A stretch of 13,654 nucleotides of DNA from Candidatus Aminicenantota bacterium (GCA_027061995.1 JAMOUT010000022.1:1-13654), one strand, 5' to 3'; shown: positions 1-7,949, numbered from the stretch's first letter. The notes: generated by a model not told the origin, from the sequence alone. Translations and numbers: made by a program.

Positions 1-49
1 TGCTGAAAGCTGCACGGTTTTAAGAAAGCTTCGATGCTTTGAGGCTTTT

Positions 50-79
50 GGCTTCGAGGCTTTGAATAATTCATAATTA
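50..79 (+). repeat. 30-nt direct repeat, copy 1
   Basis: Exact match to 288-317. It joins a GAGGCTTT unit to an ATTCATAATT unit. The matches continue leftward, with a 7-nt difference in spacing, into the shared GAGGCTTTTGGCTT block at 41-54. Confidence 0.85.
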
Positions 80-287
80 ATTTTCCTCCCTTTTCGGACA
101 ATATTTTAATATATGAAATTTAACCATTTTCGTCAAATTATTTTGTTTTTTCATACTCTCGCTCCTCAACTCTTTGCTCCTTATAAAAAGCAAAGGATTG
201 AAAAGCTTCACACGGCACGGTTTTGAAAATTCATAATTCATAATTCAGCATTCATAATTATTACCGGCTCCGAGGCTTTTGGCTTTG

Positions 288-317
288 GGCTTCGAGGCTT
301 TGAATAATTCATAATTA
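288..317 (+). repeat. 30-nt direct repeat, copy 2
   Basis: Exact match to 50-79. Its left-hand block GAGGCTTTTGGCTT is at 272-285, so this copy of the composite unit is 7 nt longer than copy 1. A third partial unit, CTTCGAGGCTTTT, follows at 324-336, just ahead of the MBL-fold gene. Confidence 0.85.
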
Positions 318-381
318 CTACCTCTTCGAGGCTTTTTTTAATTGAATTGTTTTAATTCATAAAAAGTAATAAAATAAATTT

Positions 382-1077
382 ATGAAGATAACCATAGTTT
401 TTAATAATGAATCAATTAAAGGATTTAAAAAAGGTTGGGGATTATCCATTCTTCTGCAATATGATAATAAAAACATACTTTTTGATACCGGTTGTTCGGG
501 GGAGGATCTTTTATTCAACTTAAATAAACTGAATATTGATATTGATTCGATAGATCCCATTATCATCTCCCATTCACATTGGGATCACACGGGGGGATTG
601 TTTAGCCTGTTATCAAATAATAGTAATAAGAATATTTTTGTTGGAGAAAGTTTCAGTAATAAATTCGGAGAGGAATTGAAAAACAGAGGGGCTAATCTCA
701 TAAGAAATAATGATTGGTCGGAAATCAGCGAAAATCTGTTTTTAACCCCCGAATTAAAAACAAACTTTCCCGAGCAAGCTCTGATTTATAATGATCATAA
801 ACAATCCATAATTTTTGCGGGTTGTTCACACCCTTTGGTAGAAGATTTTTCCGAGATAGTTTACAAGAGATTCTCAAATCCCATTGTTTTGATAGGCGGA
901 TTTCATATGTTTAATAATAATGAAAAAAAGATATCGGAAAGAATTGAAAAATTAAAAAAATTTAATATTAAAGAGATATATCCTCTGCATTGCACGGGAG
1001 AGAAGGCTACCTACCGTTTTACCGAACATTTTCGAACAACCGTTATACGAGGGGGAGAATCATTTGATATTATCTGA
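382..1077 (+). CDS. MBL-fold metallo-hydrolase (MJ0301 / COG1237-like)
   Basis: A 231-residue metallo-beta-lactamase-fold protein, predicted cytoplasmic (no signal peptide). It has DTG at 35-37, the metal motif HSHWDHTGG (His64, His66, Asp68, His69), GCSH (His150), GGFH (His175) and PLHCTGE (His203). The HSHWDH form together with GCSHP and LHCTG is typical of the subgroup named after 7,8-dihydropterin-6-yl-methyl-4-(beta-D-ribofuranosyl)aminobenzene 5'-phosphate synthase (methanopterin pathway). Most bacterial members have no proven substrate, so I assign only the fold and subgroup. The ATG at 382 gives a full-length N-terminal strand. No Shine-Dalgarno precedes it, only A/T-rich sequence. 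The gene stands alone after the repeat region and ends 4 bp from the convergent patatin gene. Confidence 0.88.
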   Translation: MKITIVFNNESIKGFKKGWGLSILLQYDNKNILFDTGCSGEDLLFNLNKLNIDIDSIDPIIISHSHWDHTGGLFSLLSNNSNKNIFVGESFSNKFGEELKNRGANLIRNNDWSEISENLFLTPELKTNFPEQALIYNDHKQSIIFAGCSHPLVEDFSEIVYKRFSNPIVLIGGFHMFNNNEKKISERIEKLKKFNIKEIYPLHCTGEKATYRFTEHFRTTVIRGGESFDII

Positions 1078-1081
1078 TATA

Positions 1082-1963
1082 TTACAATAACTCGATACGA
1101 TACAATATATAATCTATTATTTTCTCGGTTACAATCTCCCCTTTTTTAATAATCTCTTCGGCTCTGTCAAAATCAAAAGTTTTAAATTCCTGAATATCGG
1201 GAGAAATCAGAATATCGGGAGGATAAACCCTGAGATTTTTTTTTACAATCTGCTCTTCCATAATATCGATTGAATTCAGAAATACCTTAATTATATTAGG
1301 CTCATCATCCTTTTCTTTTTCAAACATATTTAAGAACATGGTTGTAATTTTATCCATAAACCCTTTATTATCCATATGTTCCTCAACATTCTTTATTTTT
1401 ACTGAAGATTTAGTTTTAACAGGCTTGCTTACATCAACAGCTATTATAAAATCAGTCCCTTCCTCCATTAATTGCTTAATAGGAACAGGATTCACTAATC
1501 CTCCGTCATTAAGATAATGATTTTTATATTTGACAGGAGGAAAAAATACAGGGATGGAAGCACTTGCCATAACAGCTTTAGAAAGCTCCCCTTTTTTAAA
1601 AACGACCTCTTCCCCTGTCATTATATCCGTTGCAACGGATATAAAGGGACGGGATAATTCTTCTATTTTTCTTTTATTAAATGCAGATTCAAGAAAATCA
1701 ATCGCTTTGTTTTGATTAAGTATCCCCTGCATTGATAGTTTTGTCGAAAAAACATCTTTTATGTTTTTTTTGCTTATGGAAAGAGCGAGCTCCTCTATCT
1801 CGTTTGCAGTCATTCCAGCCGAATATAGACCTCCTATTACCGCTCCTATACTTGTTCCCGAGATAATATCAATCTTAAGCGAATATTTTTCAAATACCTT
1901 TAAAACTCCTATGTGTGCCAAACCCTTGGCACCTCCGCTCCCGAGAGCTATACCTATTTTCAT
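1082..1963 (-). CDS. Patatin-like phospholipase family protein (RssA-type)
   Basis: A 293-residue patatin-fold serine acyl hydrolase. It has the glycine-rich oxyanion loop GSGGAKG (8-14), nucleophile motif GTSIG with Ser38, and the DGG motif with catalytic Asp153, so the Ser-Asp dyad is intact. The C-terminal third carries the 'PPDILISPDIQEF...DFDRAEEIIKKGE' tail usual in the bacterial RssA/YlbK group (COG1752). No signal peptide is seen, so it is probably cytoplasmic or membrane-peripheral. The family releases fatty acids from lipids, but the substrate is unknown here. The ATG at 1963 is preceded by AAAAGG. It lies 24 bp behind fbp on the same strand, so the two are probably co-transcribed. 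The pairing suggests shared expression, not a shared pathway. Confidence 0.9.
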   Translation of the reverse strand: MKIGIALGSGGAKGLAHIGVLKVFEKYSLKIDIISGTSIGAVIGGLYSAGMTANEIEELALSISKKNIKDVFSTKLSMQGILNQNKAIDFLESAFNKRKIEELSRPFISVATDIMTGEEVVFKKGELSKAVMASASIPVFFPPVKYKNHYLNDGGLVNPVPIKQLMEEGTDFIIAVDVSKPVKTKSSVKIKNVEEHMDNKGFMDKITTMFLNMFEKEKDDEPNIIKVFLNSIDIMEEQIVKKNLRVYPPDILISPDIQEFKTFDFDRAEEIIKKGEIVTEKIIDYILYRIELL

Positions 1964-1987
1964 AGTAAACCTTTTTCTATTAATTTT

Positions 1988-3010
1988 TTAAACATCATCC
2001 CCATTCTTTTTGATAAATTCTTCAAGCTTTTTAACATCCTCTTCACTACCTATGAAAAGGGGAACTCTTTGGTGAATCTTATCGGGAACTATATCAAGAA
2101 TGTCTTTTTTACCGTCGCTTGCATATCCTCCGGCTTGTTTTACTATGTATGCAAGGGGACCGGCTTCATAAAGAAGTCTCAGTTTTCCGTTTTTTGATTT
2201 TTTATCTCTCGGATACATAAAAATTCCGCCGTATAATAGATTTCTGTGAAAATCCGCAACAAGAGAGCCTATATATCTTGCTTTATAAGGTCTGTCCGTC
2301 TCTTTATCTTCGGCTTTAAGATAATCAATATATCTCTTAACTCCATCCGACCATTTATTATAATTTCCTTCATTAACGGAATATATCTTACTTTTTTTAG
2401 GAATTTTAATATCTTCATGTGAAAGCAAGAATTCCCCCACACTCGGATCAAGAGTAAAACCGTGAACCCCTTGTCCCGTTGAATATACAAACATAGTTGA
2501 TGAACCGTAAATCACATATCCGGCGGCAACAAGATCTCTTGCAGGTTGAAGAACATCAGCATAACCGCATTTTTCATCTTTGTTTTCATCTGTTACCCTC
2601 TTATAAATACCGAATATAGTTCCTATACTAACATTAGCATCAATATTGGAAGAACCATCCAAAGGGTCAAATACCAGAACATATTTTCCTTTGGGATATT
2701 TATCGGGAATCGTTATTATATCATCAGTTTCTTCGGAAGCCATAACGCATAAACTCCCCCCTCTTCTCATAACTTTAACAAATGTTTCAAGAGAAAATTC
2801 ATCAAGTTTTTGAACCTCCTCCCCCTGAACATTAACTTTTCCCGTTAACCCGAGAATTTCAACAAGCCCCGCTTTATTTACCTCTCTTGATATTATTTTT
2901 GAAGCAAGAAGGATATCCTGAAAAAGGGAGGTAAATTCTCCGGTTGCTTCAGGATAATCTTTTTGCCTATTGAGCAAAAAATGTTGAAGATTAGTTGTCT
3001 CTTTATCCAT
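1988..3010 (-). CDS. fbp: Fructose-1,6-bisphosphatase, class I
   Basis: A 340-residue class I FBPase, the family's normal length. It hydrolyses fructose 1,6-bisphosphate to fructose 6-phosphate plus phosphate in gluconeogenesis and pentose-phosphate recycling, in the cytoplasm with Mg2+. Visible motifs are the metal ligands SEE (Glu93, Glu94), [11 protein letters not shown] (114-124, with Asp115 and Asp118), the substrate-binding region [19 protein letters not shown] (246-264), and [17 protein letters not shown] (279-295) with metal ligand Glu282. The ATG at 3010 has a good ribosome binding site (AAGGAGA). It is the first gene of a leftward operon with the patatin-like gene and is transcribed divergently from the cysteine-desulfurase-like gene. 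All catalytic residues appear intact. Confidence 0.96.
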   Translation of the reverse strand: MDKETTNLQHFLLNRQKDYPEATGEFTSLFQDILLASKIISREVNKAGLVEILGLTGKVNVQGEEVQKLDEFSLETFVKVMRRGGSLCVMASEETDDIITIPDKYPKGKYVLVFDPLDGSSNIDANVSIGTIFGIYKRVTDENKDEKCGYADVLQPARDLVAAGYVIYGSSTMFVYSTGQGVHGFTLDPSVGEFLLSHEDIKIPKKSKIYSVNEGNYNKWSDGVKRYIDYLKAEDKETDRPYKARYIGSLVADFHRNLLYGGIFMYPRDKKSKNGKLRLLYEAGPLAYIVKQAGGYASDGKKDILDIVPDKIHQRVPLFIGSEEDVKKLEEFIKKNGDDV

Positions 3011-3050
3011 TTTTCTTTCTCTCCTTTCTTAATAAATTTATTAATTTATA

Positions 3051-3079
3051 AATTTATCATTAATTTCACACTTTATCAA
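3051..3079 (-). promoter_or_regulatory. Candidate fbp promoter
   Basis: On the minus strand there is TTGATA (3079-3074), a 17-nt spacer, then TAAATT (3056-3051), directly preceded by TGA, giving an extended -10 of the form TGnTAAATT. It sits about 40 nt upstream of the fbp ATG, with a clear Shine-Dalgarno between. Such matches are easy to find in AT-rich DNA, so this is a candidate only. Confidence 0.45.
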
Positions 3080-3091
3080 CCTTTATTTAAC

Positions 3092-3120
3092 TTGTTATAA
3101 GTTTTTTAATATATTATAAT
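3092..3120 (+). promoter_or_regulatory. Candidate promoter of cysteine-desulfurase-like gene
   Basis: TTGTTA (3092-3097), a 17-nt spacer and a perfect TATAAT (3115-3120) lie 36 nt upstream of the ATG at 3157. The -10 is consensus and the spacing optimal. It points away from the candidate fbp promoter, so the 146-bp gap holds two divergent promoters whose -35 elements lie about 12 nt apart (3074-3079 and 3092-3097). Confidence 0.55.
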
Positions 3121-3144
3121 TATACAATTATATATTTAATATTT

Positions 3145-3150
3145 AGGAGG
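3145..3150 (+). promoter_or_regulatory. Shine-Dalgarno AGGAGG
   Basis: A perfect AGGAGG lies 6 nt before the ATG at 3157 and fixes that start. Confidence 0.85.
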
Positions 3151-3156
3151 TATTTT

Positions 3157-4533
3157 ATGCATATTAAAGAATTAAGAGAGGATATTCTCGGTGTTCACGA
3201 AAAAGTGGAGACTTTAAATGGTGTCAAAGATTATATATTTTTTGATAATGCGGCATCAGCTCCCGCTTTAAAAAGTGTTTACGAGAAAATGGAGGATGTT
3301 TCAAAATATTATTCCAATGTTCATAGAGGTGCCGGATATAAAGCATATTTTTCAACCGAAGCATTCGATGAAGCGAGAGAAATAGTATCTGAATTTGTAG
3401 GTGCCGGCGATGGTGATACTGTTATTTTCGTAAAAAACGCAACCGAAGCTTTGAATAAATTAGCAAGAATATTAAGTGATAGGTTTAACGGGGGAAAAGT
3501 TATTGTATCGGAGATGGAACATCATTCGAATATTCTACCGTGGAAAAAACATTTTGATGTTGTTTGGTGGCCTGTAAATGATGAAGGAAAACTTGAGTTA
3601 ACCACATTAGAAAACATTCTCAAAGAGGAAAAAGATAATATTAAAGTTGTAAGTGTTACCGGAGCATCAAATGTAACGGGTTTTGTAAATCCTATTCATG
3701 AAATAGCGAAAATAGCACATAAATATAATGCTTTAATATCCATTGACGGAGCACAGTTTGTTCCTCATGCAAAAATGATAATGGATAACGGAAATAAAGA
3801 TGAAAAAATAGATTTTCTCAGTTTTTCAGCTCATAAAATCTATTCCCCGTTTGGCTCGGGGGCCCTTATAGGTGATAAAAATCTTCTTGATGTTAACGAG
3901 CCTGAATGTGTAGGCGGTGGAACCATCCTTTTCGTATCAAAAGAGGAAACTTTGTGGGCTGATTTTCCCGAAAGAGAGGAAGCTGGAACACCTAATATTC
4001 CTGGTGCTATCAATCTTGCTCTGACTCTTAAAAGATTAAATTATTTCGGAATGGAAAATTTGGAAAAAAGAGAACATGAACTTTCAAAATATTTTCTTGA
4101 TAAATTTAACAAATTAAATGATTTTAAACTTCTCGGTAAAAACAGAGAGGAACATTATTTCAGTGTGTTTTCTTTTACGCATAAAAGTCTTTCCCCGTTT
4201 CTTTTAGCTTCAATTTTATCGGTGGAAGAGGGAATCGGTGTCAGAGCCGGATGTTTTTGCGCACACCCGTATCTTACGACAATAATGAATTTTTCAAAAG
4301 AAAAAGTCGAGGAAATAAAAAAAGATATGCTTGAAGGAAAAATCGAAAAATTCCCGGGTGCTGTAAGAGCAAGTTTGAGTTTCTATAATACAGAAGAGGA
4401 GATTGACAGATTTATAAATATTCTTGAAAAAATCGAAAAAGGTGAAATAGACACTTCAAAATACAGATATTATAAGGAATATGAAGCTTTCTTCCCCGAA
4501 AATTTCAAGTTTAAAAAACCTGATATTTTTTAA
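3157..4533 (+). CDS. Cysteine desulfurase-like class V aminotransferase
   Basis: A 458-residue fold-type I PLP enzyme related to SufS/Csd. It has the N-terminal FFDNAASAP (28-36), EHHSN with PLP-stacking His122, IDGAQ with Asp198, SFSAHKIYSPFGSGAL with PLP Lys227, EAGTPNIPGAI (275-284), and RAGCFCAHPY, in which Cys368 aligns with the catalytic Cys of SufS ('RTGHHCAQP'). Cysteine desulfurases transfer sulfur from cysteine to an enzyme persulfide for Fe-S or other thio-cofactors. The protein is about 50 residues longer than SufS, through a segment near 379-398 and a C-terminal tail after about 427. No sufB/C/D/E/U or iscU is adjacent, so partner and exact activity are open; selenocysteine lyase or an isopenicillin-epimerase-like role is possible. 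AGGAGG at 3145-3150 supports the start. It ends 9 bp from convergent purB. Confidence 0.82.
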   Translation: MHIKELREDILGVHEKVETLNGVKDYIFFDNAASAPALKSVYEKMEDVSKYYSNVHRGAGYKAYFSTEAFDEAREIVSEFVGAGDGDTVIFVKNATEALNKLARILSDRFNGGKVIVSEMEHHSNILPWKKHFDVVWWPVNDEGKLELTTLENILKEEKDNIKVVSVTGASNVTGFVNPIHEIAKIAHKYNALISIDGAQFVPHAKMIMDNGNKDEKIDFLSFSAHKIYSPFGSGALIGDKNLLDVNEPECVGGGTILFVSKEETLWADFPEREEAGTPNIPGAINLALTLKRLNYFGMENLEKREHELSKYFLDKFNKLNDFKLLGKNREEHYFSVFSFTHKSLSPFLLASILSVEEGIGVRAGCFCAHPYLTTIMNFSKEKVEEIKKDMLEGKIEKFPGAVRASLSFYNTEEEIDRFINILEKIEKGEIDTSKYRYYKEYEAFFPENFKFKKPDIF

Positions 4534-4542
4534 ACAATAATA

Positions 4543-5838
4543 TTATTTCTTATAATTTTTCTCATAGATATAATTTATATTATTAAGAAAAGAATCTATG
4601 GAAAAAATTCGCTCTATCTCATCTTCACTTAAATATTTTTTGACTTCATTATCTTTTTGAATAAGCTTTTTAAATTCTTCCCCTGTCTGCCAACTCTTCA
4701 TCGCATTTCTTTGAACCATTTTATATCCGTCTTCCCTTTTAACCCCTTTTTCCGCAAGAGCAAGAAGGACTTTTTGCGAAAAGATAAGACCTTTTGTTAA
4801 ATTCAGATTTTTTTCCATGTTTTCAGGATAAACAATGAGATTTTCTATAAGTTTGATCGTCTCTTTCAGCATAAAATCAAGGGTGATAAAAGAATCGGGG
4901 ATAATTACTCTCTCAACAGAACTATGTGAGATATCCCTTTCATGCCATAGAGCATTATTTTCAAGTGCGGCTATGAGATTTCCTCTTAATAATCTTGCCA
5001 TCCCGGTTATCCTTTCCGAATTAACAGGGTTTCTTTTATGAGGCATAGCTGACGAACCTTTTTGCCCCTTTGAAAAATATTCCTCAGCCTCTAAAACTTC
5101 CGTTCTCTGAAGATGTCTTATCTCAACCGCTATCTTTTCAAGGGTCGAGGCTGTAACCGATAAAGCGAATAATACTTCCGCATGTCTGTCTCTTTGCAAA
5201 ACCTGAGTTGAAGCCAATGAAGGGGTTAAATTTAGTTCTTTTAATGCTATCTCCTCAACCTTAGGTGTAATATGGGCATAAGTTCCAACTGCCCCCGCTA
5301 TCCTACCGTAAGAGATTATTTTTTCAGCTTGTTCCAACCTTTTTAAATTCCTTTCCATCTCATTTTTCCATATTAAGAATTTTAATCCGAAGGTTACAGG
5401 CTCCGCATGCACACCGTGAGTCCTCCCTATCTGAGGTAAAGATTTATATTTTAAGGATTTTTCTTTTAATGCCTCGATAAGTTTTTCATATTTGGGCTTT
5501 ATTAATGCTATCGCTTGTTTGATAAGCAGTGAAAGAGCGGTATCAACAACATCGTAAGAGGTCATGCCATAATGGACAAATCTTGAATCCTGCCCCACAA
5601 ATTCTGAAACTGATGTTAAAAATGCTATAACATCATGTTTTACCTCTTTTTCAATCTCCTCTATTCTATCAACCGAAAAATCAGCTTTATCCCTTATCCT
5701 TTCCAATACATCATTGGGAATAACTCCGAGATTATTCCAGGCTTTGCATACCGCAAGTTCCACTTTTAACCATGTTCCGTATTTGTTTTTTTCACTCCAT
5801 ATTTCACCCATCTCTTTTAAAGTATATCTTTTAATCAT
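4543..5838 (-). CDS. purB: Adenylosuccinate lyase
   Basis: A 431-residue member of the fumarase/aspartase superfamily. It cleaves SAICAR to AICAR and adenylosuccinate to AMP, each releasing fumarate, in purine synthesis. Visible motifs are KHDV (His68), HYGMTSYDVVDTA (89-101), the catalytic base region GRTHGVHAEP with His141, and the flexible signature loop GSSAMPHKRNPVNSE (261-275) with catalytic Ser262/263. The length is typical of bacterial PurB of the 430-residue class. The ATG at 5838 is preceded by GAGGAG (minus-strand complement of 5845-5850). It is the third gene of the lepB, beta-barrel, purB operon, 32 nt after the barrel gene. No other purine gene is in view. Confidence 0.96.
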   Translation of the reverse strand: MIKRYTLKEMGEIWSEKNKYGTWLKVELAVCKAWNNLGVIPNDVLERIRDKADFSVDRIEEIEKEVKHDVIAFLTSVSEFVGQDSRFVHYGMTSYDVVDTALSLLIKQAIALIKPKYEKLIEALKEKSLKYKSLPQIGRTHGVHAEPVTFGLKFLIWKNEMERNLKRLEQAEKIISYGRIAGAVGTYAHITPKVEEIALKELNLTPSLASTQVLQRDRHAEVLFALSVTASTLEKIAVEIRHLQRTEVLEAEEYFSKGQKGSSAMPHKRNPVNSERITGMARLLRGNLIAALENNALWHERDISHSSVERVIIPDSFITLDFMLKETIKLIENLIVYPENMEKNLNLTKGLIFSQKVLLALAEKGVKREDGYKMVQRNAMKSWQTGEEFKKLIQKDNEVKKYLSEDEIERIFSIDSFLNNINYIYEKNYKK

Positions 5839-5870
5839 AATTTGCTCCTCATTTTAATATTTATAAGAAT

Positions 5871-7037
5871 TTATAAACTAAAACCGATTGAAATTTCAAA
5901 CTTAGAACCTTTTATTTTAGTCATCGGGGTTTCACTCATAAAATCAAAATATGTTTTTGAAAACAGATACCTGTATCTCATCCTTAATATTATATTCCTA
6001 TATGTTATCAATGCACTTCCGTTTAAAGAATAGATTTTGGGAGCTTCCGAATCCTTATCAAGGATAAAATATTTCCCTTTTTCATAAGATAATTTTATAA
6101 CTCTGATAAAAGGATTATTTAACAGAACTCTACCCCCTATCTCATACATATTCCATTTACTATTGTTTATCCCTTTGAATTCATAATTTGAATTTTCATC
6201 AAACAAATATATCTTTTTTTCGGTAAATTGATAGTTGCCGAATAAAACAAATTTTTTAAAATCAAGTTTCACACCGAACATTATGGGGATTGCATAGTAT
6301 AAACTATAATCAGTAGTAATAACCTCATTATCTTTATAATAGTAATTTTTAATATAAGATCCTGTTATATTTTTTGGAAAAATTCCTGATAATCTGAGAA
6401 ACTTAACGGGAATAACCTCAACATACAGATACTTATAAACTCCCGAGATATGTTCATCCGCATATGAAAAAACGGTTTCAGGTGAATCTCCCGTTAATAT
6501 TTTACTTGTCTCCGAAAATTTATTCTCTCCGAACACTCTTCCATAGCATACACCTGCATTCAAAAATTTCCCGAAACTATAATATATGAATAATCTGTAA
6601 TATCTTATCCCCTCCCCTACACTGTAGGATCGTTCATTTTTCGAACCATTCATTTGATAAAAAAGTTCCCTGTTATATACAGGATAAAAACTTCCGATAG
6701 TTAAATTTAATCCAATCTGTTTATTACCATAGATAAAATTTATCTTTTCGGGAAGATTTCTGTCGGCTTTCCAAGTAATATTCGTATAAGAACCTGAATC
6801 TTCAATCTCCTGAGAATAATTTTCAAATACATATTTTATTTCAAAAAATGAATTCATTCCTCCGTCACCACTTAAATAATCTTTGAAATCTTCATAAAAT
6901 TCAATATTTGATTTAATATCAGTATTATAAAACCTATATAAAAGAATCTCATCATAAGAATAAATTATTGTTGCACTTAAAAACATAAAAAAGATTAAAA
7001 GATAAATTATCTTACTAATTTTAGTGTTCTTTTCCAT
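5871..7037 (-). CDS. Predicted secreted outer-membrane beta-barrel protein, unknown function
   Basis: A 388-residue protein I do not recognise. It starts with a classical signal peptide: Lys3, Lys6 and Lys9, a hydrophobic core at about 10-24, and likely cleavage near Ser27. The rest is rich in Tyr, Phe, Ile, Lys and Asn, with many short alternating polar/hydrophobic segments such as KYLYVEVIPVKFLRLSGIF and KWNMYEIGGRVLL, and it ends in the beta-like FEISIGFSL. There are no long helices and almost no Cys. This pattern fits an outer-membrane barrel of roughly 14-18 strands, with the barrel being an inference. The start lies 31 bp inside the 3' end of lepB in another frame, and no strong Shine-Dalgarno is visible, which suggests translational coupling. 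The start is supported because the signal peptide begins there. Cargo or substrate is unknown. Confidence 0.75.
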   Translation of the reverse strand: MEKNTKISKIIYLLIFFMFLSATIIYSYDEILLYRFYNTDIKSNIEFYEDFKDYLSGDGGMNSFFEIKYVFENYSQEIEDSGSYTNITWKADRNLPEKINFIYGNKQIGLNLTIGSFYPVYNRELFYQMNGSKNERSYSVGEGIRYYRLFIYYSFGKFLNAGVCYGRVFGENKFSETSKILTGDSPETVFSYADEHISGVYKYLYVEVIPVKFLRLSGIFPKNITGSYIKNYYYKDNEVITTDYSLYYAIPIMFGVKLDFKKFVLFGNYQFTEKKIYLFDENSNYEFKGINNSKWNMYEIGGRVLLNNPFIRVIKLSYEKGKYFILDKDSEAPKIYSLNGSALITYRNIILRMRYRYLFSKTYFDFMSETPMTKIKGSKFEISIGFSL

Positions 7038-7717
7038 CTTGTTTTAGTAAATATATGAAGCAAAGAGTTAATCATGTTTTTTATCTGATTACCCGCACCT
7101 TTTACCAGATATTGCCCTTTTTCAGCTTTATAACTCCAATAAACAATCCATGGTCTCCCTTTTATATAAGATCTTTTTAAAGGACCCCAATATCTGCTGT
7201 CATAGGAATTATCACGATTATCACCCATAACAAAAAAATACCCTTTAGGTATATAACTTATTTCATAATTATCCCTTTTTACATAATCCATAATGAAAGT
7301 ATTATCTTTGGTATAAATATTAGGATCTTTATGATATACATATTTTTCTATTAATGGTTTTTCATTGATAAAAACATGTTTATCCCTGATGGTTAATCTT
7401 TCACCCGCTTTTCCGATAACCCTTTTAACAAAATCTTTTCGAGGATCTTCGGGAAATCTGAAAACAACAATATCTTTTCTATCAATATCCTTAACGGGTA
7501 AAACCTTCTTTTCCCATGAAAAATAGGTATCAGCATATATGAATTTATTAACAAACAGATGATCTCCGACCAATAAGGTATCTTCCATTGAACTTGTCGG
7601 TATTAGAAAAGATTGTGCTATAAATGTTATAACAAAAAAAACATATATAGCTGTTTCAACCAATAATTCAAAATATTCTCTAAAAACAGTTTGTTCTCTT
7701 TTCCTCTTTTCTTTCAT
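7007..7717 (-). CDS. lepB: Signal peptidase I
   Basis: A 236-residue type I signal peptidase from the ATG at 7717. It is an inner-membrane serine protease that removes signal peptides from exported proteins. It has one N-terminal membrane segment (about 20-38), then IPTSSMEDTL with nucleophile Ser43, FVKRVIGKAGE with general-base Lys98, and the box E signature GDNRDNSYDSRYWG (165-178). The Ser-Lys dyad is intact. A TTG at 7723 would add two residues, but it overlaps the -10 of the best promoter and neither start has a Shine-Dalgarno, so I prefer the ATG. A basic C-terminal tail of about 30 residues (ending RTLKLVR) follows the catalytic domain and overlaps the next gene. It is first in an operon with the secreted barrel protein, itself a likely substrate, and purB. 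Confidence 0.94.
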   Translation of the reverse strand: MKEKRKREQTVFREYFELLVETAIYVFFVITFIAQSFLIPTSSMEDTLLVGDHLFVNKFIYADTYFSWEKKVLPVKDIDRKDIVVFRFPEDPRKDFVKRVIGKAGERLTIRDKHVFINEKPLIEKYVYHKDPNIYTKDNTFIMDYVKRDNYEISYIPKGYFFVMGDNRDNSYDSRYWGPLKRSYIKGRPWIVYWSYKAEKGQYLVKGAGNQIKNMINSLLHIFTKTRWKRTLKLVR

Positions 7718-7722
7718 AAACA

Positions 7723-7751
7723 ATATTAAATTATTTTTTTGTTTAGGTCAA
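7723..7751 (-). promoter_or_regulatory. Candidate lepB promoter, possibly giving a leaderless mRNA
   Basis: On the minus strand there is TTGACC (7751-7746, five of six to consensus), a 17-nt spacer, then TAATAT (7728-7723). Only 5 nt separate the -10 from the ATG at 7717, so transcription from it would begin at or beside the start codon. That fits the absence of a Shine-Dalgarno. Confidence 0.45.
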
Positions 7752-7949
7752 GTTCTGATCTTTCCGCACTAAACCTCAAAAATGAATAAATAATGATTAT
7801 TCAAATAGAAATAAAAGAGCCGGTAAATGTAACAAAAATTAATATGCAACATAGTAAAAAAACTATCTTTTAATTTATGAAACTCTTTTCCATTCAATGG
7901 CTTCTCATCCCTTTTTCATTTGATTTTAAGATTTTTTTCATATTTTCTC

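Larger units (their letters stand above)
1..381. repeat. Non-coding repeat-rich intergenic region
   Basis: No convincing gene lies here. The stretch is built from short dispersed repeats. A 30-nt segment starting GGCTTCGAGGCTTTG is present exactly at 50-79 and 288-317. Each copy is preceded by GAGGCTTTTGGCTT (41-54 and 272-285). The unit GAGGCTTT begins at 41, 56, 272, 294 and 328. The unit ATTCATAATT begins at 69, 229, 236, 250 and 307, with three near-tandem copies between 229 and 259. CACGG plus T-runs recur near 13 and 216. A small inverted repeat CTTTGCT/AGCAAAG lies at 172-178 and 189-195. This looks like a decayed interspersed repeat of the genome, not a coding remnant. Its role, if any, is unknown. 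Confidence 0.7.

Noticed and set aside
321-339. CCTCTTCGAGG followed by a T-run, as an intrinsic terminator
   Set aside because: The stem is only 4 bp with a 3-nt loop, and the sequence belongs to the GAGGCTTT repeat family; too weak to call.
1-340. CRISPR-like array
   Set aside because: Repeats are irregular in spacing and length, overlap each other, and lack a constant repeat with uniform spacers.
1913-2197. A forward open frame of 94 codons across the fbp/patatin junction
   Set aside because: It runs antisense to two well-supported genes and has no family similarity or ribosome binding site.
4536-4547. AATAATATTATT palindrome at the convergent junction of the desulfurase-like gene and purB, as a terminator
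   Set aside because: Pure A/T, no loop and no strong stem; expected by chance in this composition.
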